From Schlesneria paludicola DSM 18645 (GTDB taxonomy: Bacteria; Planctomycetota; Planctomycetia; Planctomycetales; Planctomycetaceae): a DNA stretch of 64,000 nt. The notes under the pieces were generated by a model, which had not been told where the DNA came from, did no database searches, and saw only the letters and a list, made by a program, of their open reading frames with translations. Location of the stretch: NCBI RefSeq assembly GCF_000255655.1, contig NZ_JH636434.1:2008798-2072797 (forward strand), given 5' to 3'. Position numbers and translations under genes: made by a program. Shown one piece after another: positions 47,895 through 56,071 of the stretch (its first letter is position 1; each line of letters opens with the position of its first letter).

Positions 47895-49160
47895 ATGGCG
47901 AATCCCCGCCTGGAATTGCCGGTGCTGCAAAATTGGAGTTGCCATAACTGCGGAGGCTGCTGCCGTCAGCACTTAATTGAAATTACCGAGGCCGAACGAC
48001 AGCGGATCATCGATCAGAAATGGACTGCTGCGGACGGAGTGCGGCTGCCAGTCATCGAATGGCACGCGGGCCCCCCCTGGAACAAACGATACCGGCTGGC
48101 TCATCAAGCCGACGGAGGTTGCGTGTTCCTTGATGATCGCGGCCTGTGTCGCATCCATGCGAAATTTGGTGAAGCCGCAAAACCACTGGCCTGTCGCGTT
48201 TACCCCTATGCATTTCACCCCGCCGGAAAAACGTTCGCGGTCAGCCTGCGATACAGCTGCCCCTCCGTCGTGGCCAATCGCGGCACTCCGGTCATCAAGC
48301 AAGCGGGCGAACTGCGTCGACTGGGCGAGTTGGTGATCCCTCCCGGTGCTGAAAAAACGCCTCCGCCAACTCTCAACGGCCGAGACCGCGTCGATTGGCC
48401 TGATTTTCTCGCGTTTTGCGAGGGGCTCGATCACACGCTCGCCGACCCCACCAGCCCGATTGCCGTTCGGATTGGCCGCGCGGTGACCTGGACGACGCTT
48501 ATGGGGCAGTCGGCATTCGAAACGTTGCGCGGAACGCAGATCCGTGAACTCATCGTACTCCTGATGGAAGCGGCACGCATCGATCTGCCCGCGTTCCCGG
48601 AAAACCTTGATGAACCGACCGCGCTCGGGCAGCTTTACTTCCGGACGCTGGTCGCGCAATACGCCCGAAAAGACACCGTGGCCGATTTGTCCGCAGGCTG
48701 GATGGGTCGATGGCGGCTCTTCCTAGCCATCATGGCATTCACACGCGGCCAGGGCGAAATCCCCCCCCTGCAATCCGCGTTCAAGCCAGTTCCGTTCGCC
48801 GCGCTGAAACAGACTTTTGGACCACTCGATCCCGCCAGCGACGAAATCCTGACGCGATACTTCCGGGTCAAAATTCAAGGTCTCCACTTCTGTGGACCTG
48901 CTTACTATGACGTTCCGTTCGTCGAAGGCTTTCACAGCCTGGCCTTGATGTTGCCGGTTACCCTGTGGCTGGCACGCTGGTTGGCAGCGGGAGCTGGACG
49001 CGAACGGTTGACGGTGGAAGATATTTCGACCGCACTCACGATCGCCGACCACCATCACGGATATTCACCCGCTCTAGGCCAATTGGCTTCGCGCCGACGA
49101 GTCCGCAGCCTGGCTGAAACGGGCGATCTGGGTCGCCTTTGCCTCTGGTACGCCCATTGA
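47895..49160 (+). CDS. YkgJ-family cysteine-cluster protein
   Basis: 421 aa. The N-terminus has WSCHNCGGCCRQHLIEIT, the CxxCxxCC metal (Fe or Zn) cluster of the YkgJ/flagellin methylase family. A second set follows: CVFLDDRGLCRIHAKFG and KPLACRVYPYAF. An Arg-Tyr-Ser-Cys-Pro segment (LRYSCPSV) adds further Cys. The remaining 280 residues are mostly helical without a clear motif and exceed the usual family length of 120-250 aa. The activity of this family is not settled. The start is the first ATG, after a GCGAAAG motif. It is divergent from the O-antigen ligase gene. Confidence 0.85.
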   Translation: MANPRLELPVLQNWSCHNCGGCCRQHLIEITEAERQRIIDQKWTAADGVRLPVIEWHAGPPWNKRYRLAHQADGGCVFLDDRGLCRIHAKFGEAAKPLACRVYPYAFHPAGKTFAVSLRYSCPSVVANRGTPVIKQAGELRRLGELVIPPGAEKTPPPTLNGRDRVDWPDFLAFCEGLDHTLADPTSPIAVRIGRAVTWTTLMGQSAFETLRGTQIRELIVLLMEAARIDLPAFPENLDEPTALGQLYFRTLVAQYARKDTVADLSAGWMGRWRLFLAIMAFTRGQGEIPPLQSAFKPVPFAALKQTFGPLDPASDEILTRYFRVKIQGLHFCGPAYYDVPFVEGFHSLALMLPVTLWLARWLAAGAGRERLTVEDISTALTIADHHHGYSPALGQLASRRRVRSLAETGDLGRLCLWYAH

Positions 49161-49334
49161 GTTCACGGGGTTCGCCAACTTGTTTCCAAATCTGATCTTC
49201 AGCACCAGAAGGCTCGCCCCAAACACCATGAAACAGGCACTTTACGACCGATTTTGGGATTGACCCAGTTTTGAAGTCCTTCTAAAAGCCACCCGTTCGA
49301 ATGGATTCAGGTCTTTGGGCGGGAGGTGCCGAAC

Positions 49335-50603
49335 ATGCGACGACTAGCATGCGTTTTGTTCTTGGGTTGTTTCCTGGGCTGCAGCAATGCTCCTGCCCCC
49401 AGCAGCACGGCCGAGGCCCCGGCTTCCAAAGCCAGCACGGTCCCCGCGAATATCGTGGCCCAATTTGAGCGCGGCGAATTCTCGATCGCGATCGATGCCC
49501 TGGACACATTGATTGCCGCGTCACCCAATGACGGCGAACTCTATGCCTTCCGCGCCACGGCCCATCAACGATTGGGACACCACCGCGAAGCCGTCGCAGA
49601 CCTCGATCACGCGATTGCCTTGAACGAACGCGATGCCAACCTGCTCAACAATCGCGGGTTTATCCGGATGGGGCTCGGACAGTTCACCGAAGCGATGCAG
49701 GATTTCGATCAAGCGCTGGAAGTATCCCCCAAGTACAAAAATGCCTTCAACAATCGGGGACTGCTCTACATCGCCCAGCAACAGTTCCCCGAAGCGATCG
49801 AACAGTTCAATCACGCGCTGGGAATCGATTCCCGTTATACCGATGCGTACAACAATCGGGGTTTCGCCGAATTCGAAGCGGGACAAATTGGCGCGGCGAT
49901 TGAAGACTTTAACATCGCCTTGCAACTAAATCCCGACTACGTCAACGCCTACAACAATCGCGGCCTATTGCGAGCCCGTGCCGGAGACTACGAGAATGCG
50001 GTCGCCGATTTCACCCAGGCCATGCTGATTGATCCGCTGAATTACAAATATTACGAGCATCGTCGCGATGTCTACGAGAAACAGGGGGCGTTCGATCGAT
50101 CGCAGGCCGACGAAAAGAAAATGGCCTGGATCATCGAATATCACCGCCTGACGACACGAATCGGAGGTTCGACGAATCCGGCCAGCGACCTGACCCAGCG
50201 CGCGAAACATTTCCTGCGGATCGAGGATCTCGACAAAGCCCTGACCGATCTGGATCGGGCTCTGGAGCTCAATCCCCAGTCAGCGGACGCATTGGCGACA
50301 CGCGCCGGTGTTCACATCCAACGTAAGTCCACGGACGCCGCGAAAGCAGACGCCGAAGCATCGCTCGCGATCGCACCAAACGAAGATGCTTATTCCGTTT
50401 TGGGTGATGTTTATCTGGCAGCGAAAGACTTCGACCGCGCCATCGAGCACTTCGCGCGGGCTCGACGGATCGACAGCAGCGTCGCCGAGGCGTATTACGC
50501 ACGCTCCAGGGTCCTTGAGAAACAAGGACAAACGGAGCAGGCCCAGTCCAATCTCGATCAGGCACTCGCGCTCGATCCGGATGTGGAAAACCGCTTGCGT
50601 TAA
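49335..50603 (+). CDS. TPR-repeat lipoprotein
   Basis: 422 aa. The start is decided by GGAGGTG eight bases before the ATG at 49335. The longer frame begins at a GTG inside that site. A lipoprotein signal (RRLACVLFLGCFLGC) with the lipidated Cys near residue 16 anchors it to a membrane. About nine TPR units follow, several with a near-identical 'NAFNNRGLLY'/'DAYNNRGFAEF'/'NAYNNRGLLRA' pattern, then a basic linker and more TPRs. It is a scaffold-type protein whose partners are unknown. It lies 107 bases upstream of the phosphatase gene on the same strand. Confidence 0.88.
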   Translation: MRRLACVLFLGCFLGCSNAPAPSSTAEAPASKASTVPANIVAQFERGEFSIAIDALDTLIAASPNDGELYAFRATAHQRLGHHREAVADLDHAIALNERDANLLNNRGFIRMGLGQFTEAMQDFDQALEVSPKYKNAFNNRGLLYIAQQQFPEAIEQFNHALGIDSRYTDAYNNRGFAEFEAGQIGAAIEDFNIALQLNPDYVNAYNNRGLLRARAGDYENAVADFTQAMLIDPLNYKYYEHRRDVYEKQGAFDRSQADEKKMAWIIEYHRLTTRIGGSTNPASDLTQRAKHFLRIEDLDKALTDLDRALELNPQSADALATRAGVHIQRKSTDAAKADAEASLAIAPNEDAYSVLGDVYLAAKDFDRAIEHFARARRIDSSVAEAYYARSRVLEKQGQTEQAQSNLDQALALDPDVENRLR

Positions 50604-50710
50604 CGCGGCTCTCCGTCGAGAATCCCATGACGCTCCGGCCGCAGCAAAGACTGGCCGCCGGAGTCATCGTTTTCGACGATGCGAGCGAGTTTTCTTTGCA
50701 GGTTGATTTT

Positions 50711-51535
50711 ATGACGATGCCGAGCCTCAAAACCAAGATCCAGGGTCCCATTGCCGTTATCGGCGACCTTCATGGTCAAGTCAGCAAACTGCAGGTCTTG
50801 CTGAATCGCCTGCGCCAACTGCCCGACTACCAGCAACGCTGGATCATCTTCATCGGTGACTTCGTGGATCGCGGCCCCGATCCCAAAACGGGGATCGACA
50901 TCTTCCTGGAACTGCTCAAAGAGCATCCGAAGACGACCGCCATCATGGGCAATCACGAATTCGCCATGTGCTCGGCGCTGGGTTGGTTTCCGGAGACTGA
51001 AGGGTCACTGTGGAGCAGTCGCTGGGTCGAACACTACGATTCAGAAACCACTTTCGATTCGTACGGAGCCGCGATTGGCAATCTCGCGGAATTGAACACG
51101 ATGGTGCCCGCCGCACATCGCGAACTGCTCGTCAATCTTCCCTGGTGCGTTGAACACCCCCAACTGTTGTTCGTCCACGCCGGCCTTGACCCCAACATCC
51201 CCTTCAACGTCCAATTGCGCATTCTTCAGCAGCGTGATTTCTCGCTGAATCGCCCCCAGTGGCTCTCCGAGAAATCATTCGTCAACATGGACCCGCCCTC
51301 CGATTGCCCCTTCACACTCGTCTCGGGCCATGTGAAAGTCGACGACGTGGTGATCCGCCCCCGCCGCATCCTGGTTGACACGACAGGCGGGGACAGCGGC
51401 GACCTCAGCTGCGTGCTGATGCCCGAACGCCGCGTCCTGACCTCCGGCACCAACGAAGCCGCGACAAGCGTGACCGGCGACGCCCAAGGTAAGAAACCCG
51501 CCAAGGGCTCAAGCTGGTGGAAGATCTGGGGCTAG
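50711..51535 (+). CDS. PPP-type metallophosphoesterase
   Basis: 274 aa from the ATG at 50711; the longer frame adds 28 residues. The dinuclear metal motifs are GDLHGQ (18-23), GDFVDRGPD (49-57), GNHEF (about 77-81) and later FVHAGLD and SGHVKVDD. These match Ser/Thr phosphatases of the PPP superfamily and bacterial bis(5'-nucleosyl)tetraphosphatase (ApaH-like) enzymes; I cannot separate the two from sequence. The C-terminal tail (GSSWWKIWG) is unusual. The final 265 bases of the gene are duplicated as a fragment at 53562-53837. Confidence 0.87.
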   Translation: MTMPSLKTKIQGPIAVIGDLHGQVSKLQVLLNRLRQLPDYQQRWIIFIGDFVDRGPDPKTGIDIFLELLKEHPKTTAIMGNHEFAMCSALGWFPETEGSLWSSRWVEHYDSETTFDSYGAAIGNLAELNTMVPAAHRELLVNLPWCVEHPQLLFVHAGLDPNIPFNVQLRILQQRDFSLNRPQWLSEKSFVNMDPPSDCPFTLVSGHVKVDDVVIRPRRILVDTTGGDSGDLSCVLMPERRVLTSGTNEAATSVTGDAQGKKPAKGSSWWKIWG

Positions 51536-51942
51536 GAAGATCTGGGGTGTTCCGCCCCTCATCACAACTCCTCATCCAACCTCGACTCCTCGCTTTTTAG
51601 CCGAGACTCAAAGCAAGGGGAGTCTTCCCGAACATCCCCCTCGCCCCCAAAAACACCGCGCACGTGCACTTCGCCAGTTGAGCGTTTGCGTAGGAACCGT
51701 TGGCAGTCTATTGAAATAGCGGGGACGGACTCCGCCCGGATTCAAAAAATGACGCCGTGAAGGTGCCGGTGCCATGCTGAAGTTTGCCTCAACCGCAGTT
51801 CAAGGTTGGAACACCGCATTTTCATCGACGGCCTGCCATGAGACGCCTAAACTGTTGTGTCCCCATTCAGTCGCCGTGAAGAGCAAAATATCCCACAATT
51901 CTCGTCCCAGCTCGGCGTACCAAAGACGTTGCTACCAGGTCA
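51536..51942. other. Intergenic region, no gene seen
   Basis: Between the phosphatase gene and the 285-aa orphan. GC-rich at the left and more AT-rich near the orphan gene. ORFs here are short and give no protein-like product. CGGGGACGGACTCCGCCCGG (51720-51739) is a small palindromic word resembling the REP core at 18.6 kb but without a clear stem. Confidence 0.45.
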
Positions 51943-52800
51943 ATGAGGTCGCAATACGTAATGACACAACGCATGACGTTGAAACAACAATTTAAGTCGG
52001 GACTCACTCCTGTCAGCATTGAGTTCGTTGGGCGATTTCTTTGTGCGACCGAATGGGACGTCATCCGCGATTTAAGCATTGAATACATCTCGTCGTCGGT
52101 GACGCTGAGTGAAATGACAATCTCGCTTTCCTATTGTGCCCGACATCCCCACCCCAGGGCAGCGGCCCACATCGCAACGGCGTTGTGTACGGTGTTGTTA
52201 GAAGCAAAAGCCTCTCCTGTAAAAAAACTTCAACGCCCGCGCACCCTTCTTCGATTTCTGCGTCAATGCCGTCGCGCATGTCGCAGCCCAATGGCAGCTG
52301 GCCTGCTGCGGGCTTCAATGGCCGGGATCGGCTGCAAGTCTGCCGAACGAGCGATTGCGAGGAACATTGACGAATTTAAGATGCCCGAGATCGCGTACGT
52401 CCTATGGACAGTTCGAAAACTAGGAACTCGATGTTCGCATCGTTCCTTAAAAAGAATCGCAGAGTCATCGAGAATGCATTGGGTGCGTGTGTGGGCGGCC
52501 CAGTTACTGGTGATGCGTCACTGCTCAATCGGTGAGGGACTTCTTGAACGTCAGAAATCAAACGCGCGATCTCAAACTGAGTACAACAATATCCTCTTAG
52601 GGCTCACGTGGGCGGGCGATCGGTCTGCGCTGGAAGAACTAGAACAAATTGCGATCGATCATTCCGATCAGGAGATGCTGGAGAGACTCTACAACGACGT
52701 CCGCCTAACAGTACACAATACCCCTGCAAGATCCATTTTCTACAAACGACTTTTGGAGATTCTTGGCATCAGAAACCTCTCTTCAGGTGGTCGATCATAG
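51943..52800 (+). CDS. Hypothetical helical-repeat protein
   Basis: 285 aa and basic. The sequence consists of repeated amphipathic helices (PRAAAHIATALCTVLLEAK, MHWVRVWAAQLLVMRHCS, ILLGLTWAGDRSALEELEQI) resembling HEAT- or ARM-like repeats, without catalytic motifs. Starts at 51943 or 51961 are equally plausible: AGGTCA precedes the first and GAGG the second. Base composition looks somewhat lower in GC than the upstream genes. Its position between the phosphatase gene and an IS200/IS605 element suggests acquisition or rearrangement. The function is unknown. Confidence 0.55.
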   Translation: MRSQYVMTQRMTLKQQFKSGLTPVSIEFVGRFLCATEWDVIRDLSIEYISSSVTLSEMTISLSYCARHPHPRAAAHIATALCTVLLEAKASPVKKLQRPRTLLRFLRQCRRACRSPMAAGLLRASMAGIGCKSAERAIARNIDEFKMPEIAYVLWTVRKLGTRCSHRSLKRIAESSRMHWVRVWAAQLLVMRHCSIGEGLLERQKSNARSQTEYNNILLGLTWAGDRSALEELEQIAIDHSDQEMLERLYNDVRLTVHNTPARSIFYKRLLEILGIRNLSSGGRS

Positions 52801-52908
52801 ATGGAGCAGCTCAGCGCGGGGCTCCACTTTTCATGACCGATTCAGCACGAGCCGTTTGAACTCATATGTCTCATACGGTCATTCGAGGCCGCGTGATACC
52901 ACCCAGGG

Positions 52909-53493
52909 TCACGGATCGCCACAGCAATTGCAACCCTGTAACTGACAGCGGGTTGGATCACTCCCAATTCTGAATGTTCCATTGCTCCGACAGGCGACGC
53001 GACGAAATATTTTTGCTTGTGAACTGAAGACTACCGGCTGTAAGCCGGTAGGTTCGAAGAAATCGTCCCCACCATCCTTCGGTTCCGTTCCTTCTTGTTG
53101 CCGGATGTACTCCATGATCACCCCATCTGTTACGGTGCCGCTGGAAGCCACGAAGTAGCCTCGAGCCCACACGTGACGACCCCAGTATTGATTCTGCAGA
53201 TGATGGAACTCCATCATGAGTTTTCGAGAGGTTGTCCCTTTGAGATATTGCATCACTTTGCTGGGGGAGATGTTCGGCGGGCACGACAGCAATACGTGCA
53301 CGTGGTCTCGTGAGACAGCTCCTTGCAGGATCTCAATCTCGTGCGTCCGACAGATTTCGCGAACGAGATCCCGAATGCGAACCCCAACCGGACCGGCCAA
53401 GATTCCCTTGCGGTACTTTGTCACCCACACAAAGTGGTATTTGATGTCGAAACGACTACGGGCACTTGATCCGATAGTTCTCCATGCCCACAT
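52909..53493 (-). CDS. tnpA: IS200/IS605-type Y1 transposase TnpA
   Basis: Single-strand HUH transposase. It opens with RFDIKYHFVWVTKYRKGIL, the family's first strand, followed by the HUH motif HVHVLL (His64, His66), and the C-terminal helix with catalytic Tyr in VIMEYIRQQ (Tyr129). Normal TnpA proteins end near 140-155 aa, but this frame runs to 194 aa. The extra 50 residues include PTGLQPV, which is encoded by the 3' hairpin of the element, so the natural stop may have been lost. The gene lies within the element 53010-53562. Confidence 0.9.
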   Translation of the reverse strand: MWAWRTIGSSARSRFDIKYHFVWVTKYRKGILAGPVGVRIRDLVREICRTHEIEILQGAVSRDHVHVLLSCPPNISPSKVMQYLKGTTSRKLMMEFHHLQNQYWGRHVWARGYFVASSGTVTDGVIMEYIRQQEGTEPKDGGDDFFEPTGLQPVVFSSQAKIFRRVACRSNGTFRIGSDPTRCQLQGCNCCGDP

Positions 53494-53562
53494 TTTAACC
53501 GAAGAGAGTAAAACCTAAAGGATTCGCCTGAAGGCGAGGGTTTTAGACCCATCGCGAGGACA
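53010..53562 (-). mobile_element. IS200/IS605-family insertion sequence
   Basis: Bounds are approximate. On the transposase-upstream side a hairpin TCGCC TGAA GGCGA (53524-53537) lies just before the homology to the phosphatase gene restarts (about 53562). On the transposase 3' side a strong hairpin CTACCGGCT/AGCCGGTAG (53031-53039 with 53043-53051, 3-base loop) marks the other end. Such subterminal hairpins are what TnpA recognises; these elements make no target duplication. No TnpB is present. The element abuts a truncated gene copy, so its insertion or excision probably helped create the rearrangement. Confidence 0.78.
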
Positions 53563-53837
53563 AGAAATCATTCGTCAACATGGCCCCGCCCTCCGACTGC
53601 CCCTTCACGCTCGTCTCGGGCCATGTGAAAGTCGACGAGGTGGTCATCCGCCCCCGCCGCATCCTGGTCGACACGACAGCGGGCGACAGCGGCGACCTCA
53701 GTTGCGTCCTGATGCCCGAACGCCGCGTCCTGACCTCCGGTAGCAACGAGGGCGTCACCGGCGTCACCGGCGTCACCGGCCACGCGTCGGGCAAGAAGCC
53801 GGGCTCGGGTTCAAGCTGGTGGAAGATCTGGGGTTAG
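53562..53837 (+). pseudogene. Duplicated 3' fragment of the phosphatase gene
   Basis: From about 53564 to the stop at 53837 the sequence is closely similar to 51271-51535, the last 88 codons of the phosphatase gene: KSFVNM, PPSDCPFTLVSGHVKVD, RPRRILVDTT, GSSWWKIWG. The frame is open but begins just after a TAG within the IS end, so the metal-binding domains are missing. The 9-base size difference comes from a Gly-Val-Thr tandem insertion (GGCGTCACC three times). The catalytic 5' half is absent from the region between. It is best explained as a broken second copy. Confidence 0.85.
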
Positions 53838-53934
53838 CAGACGCTCCGCTCAATTCGTGATTCCATCTCGACGGCGAACGGAGCACCCAAGAAAAGGCTT
53901 CTGCCCAATCGGCTTGCCCAGAGTGGAGTGACGC

Positions 53935-54351
53935 ATGATTCCGCTCATAAACGACACCAAATGGAATGAGTTGCGACCGGCGATGTACGACTGAGCCGTT
54001 TTGCGTCCCTGCTGGCGTAGCAGGGACATCTCTGCATTTGCGTCGCAATGGAATGGGGAGTGGTACTATCGCTTCCATGGAGACGGATACACGTCAATTG
54101 AAGGGGTCGAACTGGACTTGCCCAAACTTCAGATTCTTTCACCCGAACAAGCTGAAGCGGGTTTGAACGTTCTCCGACAGATCCGCTCGCCCACCCGCCT
54201 CAAACAGATTCGCTCAGCAATAATTGAGTCATCAGTCAGCGCAACTGGTGCACAATCGGTAGAGAACACGAACCCCTTCAACGAAACACCATGCCGCGAC
54301 ATTGTACACATTTCGCCACAATCAATCGTTTTTACGCAAACCGATAGTTGA
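53935..54351 (+). pseudogene. Degraded small orphan gene with one in-frame TGA
   Basis: A GGAG site precedes ATG 53935. The frame reads MIPLINDTKWNELRPAMYD, then TGA at 53992-53994, then continues without shift (PCWRSRDISAFASQWNGEWYYRFHG, then DGYTSIEGVELDLPKLQIL) to a stop at 54351. The two parts together match, in my memory, a small bacterial family with KW-EL at the start and GEWFYHF in the middle (DUF6678-like; name not certain). Without the TGA it would be about 138 aa. A nonsense mutation is the simplest explanation. The last 50 codons appear less protein-like. Confidence 0.6.
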
Positions 54352-54853
54352 CGAACCCCGCCATATGATGCATAATCAACCACCATAGTGCACATACACT
54401 CAAATCTCGCGTCACGCAACGCAATATCGCACCGGATCCTCGATTTCACGTAGATCGTTGACCTCAAGCTTCAAACCTTAGATATCGATCATTCAACTGC
54501 ACGGTATGTCAGTAGTCCCTTGGTTCAAGCTTAAATCACGACGAACACACTTCGCCCAAACAGCACTTGCGGCAGTTGATGGCGAGCAATGACACGATTG
54601 GCTGTGGCTGCACCCAATAGCGAATGCGACACATCGGCAACAGGTACGGGCCGACGACAGATCGGAGGTACGTTTTTCGAAATTGATGAGCGAAATTGGT
54701 AGCGGGCGATTCCAACTCCATTCTGTTCCATGCGTGCAACGGCGCGATGGAGTTCGCCCACTTCCACTTCTGATTGCTCACCATCGTCTTGTGAACTTTC
54801 ACGATCTTGACTCAGAACGTCGCTTTGAATGGCTTCCACACAGAGGCTTGCAG
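54352..54853. other. Intergenic region, no gene supported
   Basis: About 500 bases before the envelope cluster. Minus-strand frames at 54531-54839 are open but lack ribosome sites and share no motif with known families; two overlapping frames there look equally non-specific. The left half is AT-richer, with ATATGATGCATAAT. The promoter for the cluster should lie near the right end. GAGG before 54854 is the first ribosome site. Confidence 0.45.
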
Positions 54854-55321
54854 ATGAGTGATCTCGAACAACGCATCAAGGGCTTTCGCCTCTCAATCCC
54901 CAAGAGTGACTTTGGATTGCTTTTGTTGTCGCTTGTTGTGTTATTTGTGCTTGTTGTAGGTTTTGCCTGGATTCGAACGGGATCTCCAACTCTTGTCTGG
55001 CCCTGGCTTCAAGGCCTTCATGTCGTCTTTGAGCCACGTGAGCTGGTCTTTGATGGGCTGACCGTTGGCAAAGTTCGTACATCTAAATTCCGAGTGACGA
55101 ATATCTCATCATCAAATGTGACTCTACTTGGTATCGAGAGTAGTTGCGCATGTATTTCCCTTGATCAATTCCCTAAGAGCATCGAGCCCGGGGGGGTGGG
55201 AACGTTGGACGTGGTTCTGCAACCACGGGCAGCGGGTACATTTCACCGAAAAGTGCGCGTGTTCACCGATGTGGAAGGTGAACCCCCGGCACTCCTGACA
55301 ATTGTTGGGACTGTGAATTGA
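54854..55321 (+). CDS. Membrane-anchored DUF1573 protein
   Basis: 155 aa from ATG 54854, preceded by GAGGCTTGCAG. A short basic cytoplasmic part leads to one membrane helix (LLLLSLVVLFVLVVGFAWI, about 21-40). The exterior domain is DUF1573/ASH-like: VVFEPRELVFDGLTVGKV, RTSKFRVTNISSSNVTLLG, the characteristic SSCACIS Cys pair, GGVGTLDVVLQP and a final strand PALLTIVGTV. Such domains are Ig-like and common in planctomycete envelope proteins. It is the first gene of a four-gene plus-strand cluster. Its precise role is unknown. Confidence 0.8.
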   Translation: MSDLEQRIKGFRLSIPKSDFGLLLLSLVVLFVLVVGFAWIRTGSPTLVWPWLQGLHVVFEPRELVFDGLTVGKVRTSKFRVTNISSSNVTLLGIESSCACISLDQFPKSIEPGGVGTLDVVLQPRAAGTFHRKVRVFTDVEGEPPALLTIVGTVN

Positions 55322-55401
55322 AATTTAACTCACGACGTTGAATGGCGTAGCGTCGGTCGCTTCGTCTTTTGTGCCAGTTGTTTCGATTGGAGAGACAGAT
55401 T

Positions 55402-55668
55402 ATGGCGAATCGTTGGAAGATCATTGAGACATTCGGTTTATTTGGCGGGGTGTCATTAGGGATCTTGGCATTGACGATGATCTGGGTCGGCGAGGCATCT
55501 GCCGCTGCGAAATGCTGGACGAGTTGTAAGTCCGGTGGCTGCAAAACGAAGCTCCCTCCAGCCTGCCCAGGTCCACTCGGGGCAAACTGCAGTTCCACAG
55601 TTCTTGGGTGTACCGCGTGCACGTCTTGCGTCTCGGTTGCGTCAGGGTTGCTGTGCGGCTGCATCTGA
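55402..55668 (+). CDS. Small exported Cys-rich peptide, 88 aa
   Basis: Start at 55402 with GGAGAGACAG upstream. A hydrophobic signal segment (GLFGGVSLGILALTMIWVGEASAAA) ends in a plausible signal-peptidase site after Ala-Ser-Ala. The mature part is about 50 aa with ten Cys: CWTSC, GGC, ACPG, NCSS, GCTACTSC, LCGC. The even number suggests five disulfides outside the cytoplasm. No similarity is recognised. Its place between a DUF1573 membrane protein and a two-gene unit with an N-acyltransferase suggests that it is the product handled by the cluster, which is inference only. Confidence 0.65.
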   Translation: MANRWKIIETFGLFGGVSLGILALTMIWVGEASAAAKCWTSCKSGGCKTKLPPACPGPLGANCSSTVLGCTACTSCVSVASGLLCGCI

Positions 55669-55825
55669 GTCGCACTCGGAATGGATCGATTCATTCGGCC
55701 GCAAATGCAGTTAAACGGTGCCCATGCTGCAATGGGGCCGCATCACACTCGCTTTCAACCTGCTGTCGGGCTGAAGAAGTCCATTTTTTCCGATAAATCA
55801 CCGTTGACGTTTAAGCGGTCGCATT

Positions 55826-55914
55826 AAAAGCGAAGCGCAGTCGTGGCGGTCGCTTGGCAAACTGAGACGACATGGCCTTCGTCAAATGAACTCGCTCGAC
55901 CGCGCTTCGCATTT
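55826..55914. repeat. 89-bp imperfect inverted repeat
   Basis: GCGAAGCGC (55830-55838) pairs with GCGCTTCGC (55902-55910). Further pairs follow after single mismatches: GTCG (55840-55843) with CGAC (55897-55900), and AAA (55826-55828) with TTT (55912-55914). The inner 50 bases are unpaired. A related word, GCGGTCGC, lies just outside the left arm at 55815-55822. This may be a second MITE-like or REP-like element or a long mRNA hairpin before the next gene; no clear target duplication is visible. Confidence 0.5.
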
Positions 55915-56071
55915 ATGATCTTTGACAGTATTTATCGAACAGCACTGGTCTGCTGGAACTCAATATATTCGTGATCTTGCACCGGCACGACGCCAATTCG
56001 CAAGCGATAAGATCGATGTCGTTGTGACGTTCAAGATCGACAATCAATTCTCTGACAGGGGCAGGTGCGAA

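Noticed and set aside
53992-53994. Selenocysteine at the in-frame TGA
   Set aside because: No Cys-containing context or obvious hairpin follows the codon, and aligned family members, as I recall them, have Leu there. A nonsense mutation is simpler.
54531-54839. Overlapping minus-strand ORFs before the DUF1573 gene
   Set aside because: Two frames look equally open, neither has a ribosome site or motif. They could be remnants of something old, but there is no positive evidence.
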